DNA of 64,000 nt from Chitinophagaceae bacterium (GTDB taxonomy: Bacteria > Bacteroidota > Bacteroidia > Chitinophagales > Chitinophagaceae): contig JADJYK010000025.1 of the NCBI GenBank assembly GCA_016719815.1, positions 130,097 to 194,096 on the forward strand. Reading direction: 5' to 3'. A model generated the notes under the pieces. It did no database searches. It was not told where the DNA came from and saw only the letters and a list, made by a program, of their open reading frames with translations. Every line of letters starts with the position of its first letter. Within the stretch, counting starts at the first letter, position 1. Shown here in pieces: positions 63,997-64,000 of the stretch. Made by a program: the position numbers and the translations under genes.

Positions 63997-64000
63997 ATAT

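Overview
The window looks like a chromosomal segment of a Bacteroidota bacterium, most likely of the Chitinophagaceae type (the phylum is well supported, the family is inference). Supporting signs are promoters of the TAnnTTTG type, several lipoboxes, a gliding-motility/T9SS type B C-terminal domain, a PadR-PspC pair, and IPExxxVDY and GxxExxY family proteins. Most of it is housekeeping sequence with short intergenic gaps, and no integrated prophage, IS element or CRISPR array was recognised.

Layout. 1-7 kb: comB (cut by the window edge), an SRPBCC protein, gcvT, a secreted HExxH metallopeptidase-like protein, padR-pspC and a lipoprotein. 7-17 kb: the selenium genes selD and mnmH, a lone exported phage-tail-sheath-like protein carrying a nonsense codon, a repeat-rich secreted protein, rho and asnS. 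17-25 kb: a universal stress protein, exbD, a lipoprotein hydrolase, a cupin, an arsenic operon (SAM methyltransferase-arsR-arsM-arsC) with a visible operator, an EamA transporter and an aminotransferase. 25-34 kb: a kdsD-manC-exonuclease-ridA-lipoprotein-mmcQ run, recQ and tRNA-Phe followed by a partial copy of its own 3' half. 34-43 kb: an EamA transporter, an archaemetzincin, psuG/psuK for pseudouridine breakdown, ssb, a Pif1-like helicase and a T9SS cargo protein. 43.5-47.7 kb: a compact same-strand cluster of a SET-domain protein, a D-Ala-D-Ala-ligase-like ATP-grasp enzyme, an ATP-grasp-SET fusion and an ABC membrane domain lacking an ATPase. 49-59 kb: mnmG and ybeY separated by parS-like palindromes, feoA, nadD, chrA, a beta-lactamase-like hydrolase, feoB and an M28 peptidase. 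59-64 kb: pterin dehydratase, ctlX, a TSUP transporter, a sulfatase and an XRE regulator preceded by thirteen contiguous 21-bp repeats.

The strongest candidate for an undescribed system is the SET/ATP-grasp cluster (43511-47740). It pairs peptide-bond-forming ligase folds with protein-lysine-methyltransferase folds, including one fusion, next to a membrane protein. The second is the 21-bp repeat array beside the XRE gene.

Caution. Fourteen single-base frameshifts in thirteen genes, nearly all in homopolymer runs, split otherwise conserved genes. In each case shifting one base restores the family's usual C-terminus. The simplest explanation is residual sequencing error, so these genes are annotated at full length with the break stated. 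In contrast, the two GxxExxY genes, the tail-sheath gene and the 24.8-26.5 kb gene contain in-frame stops and look truly damaged.
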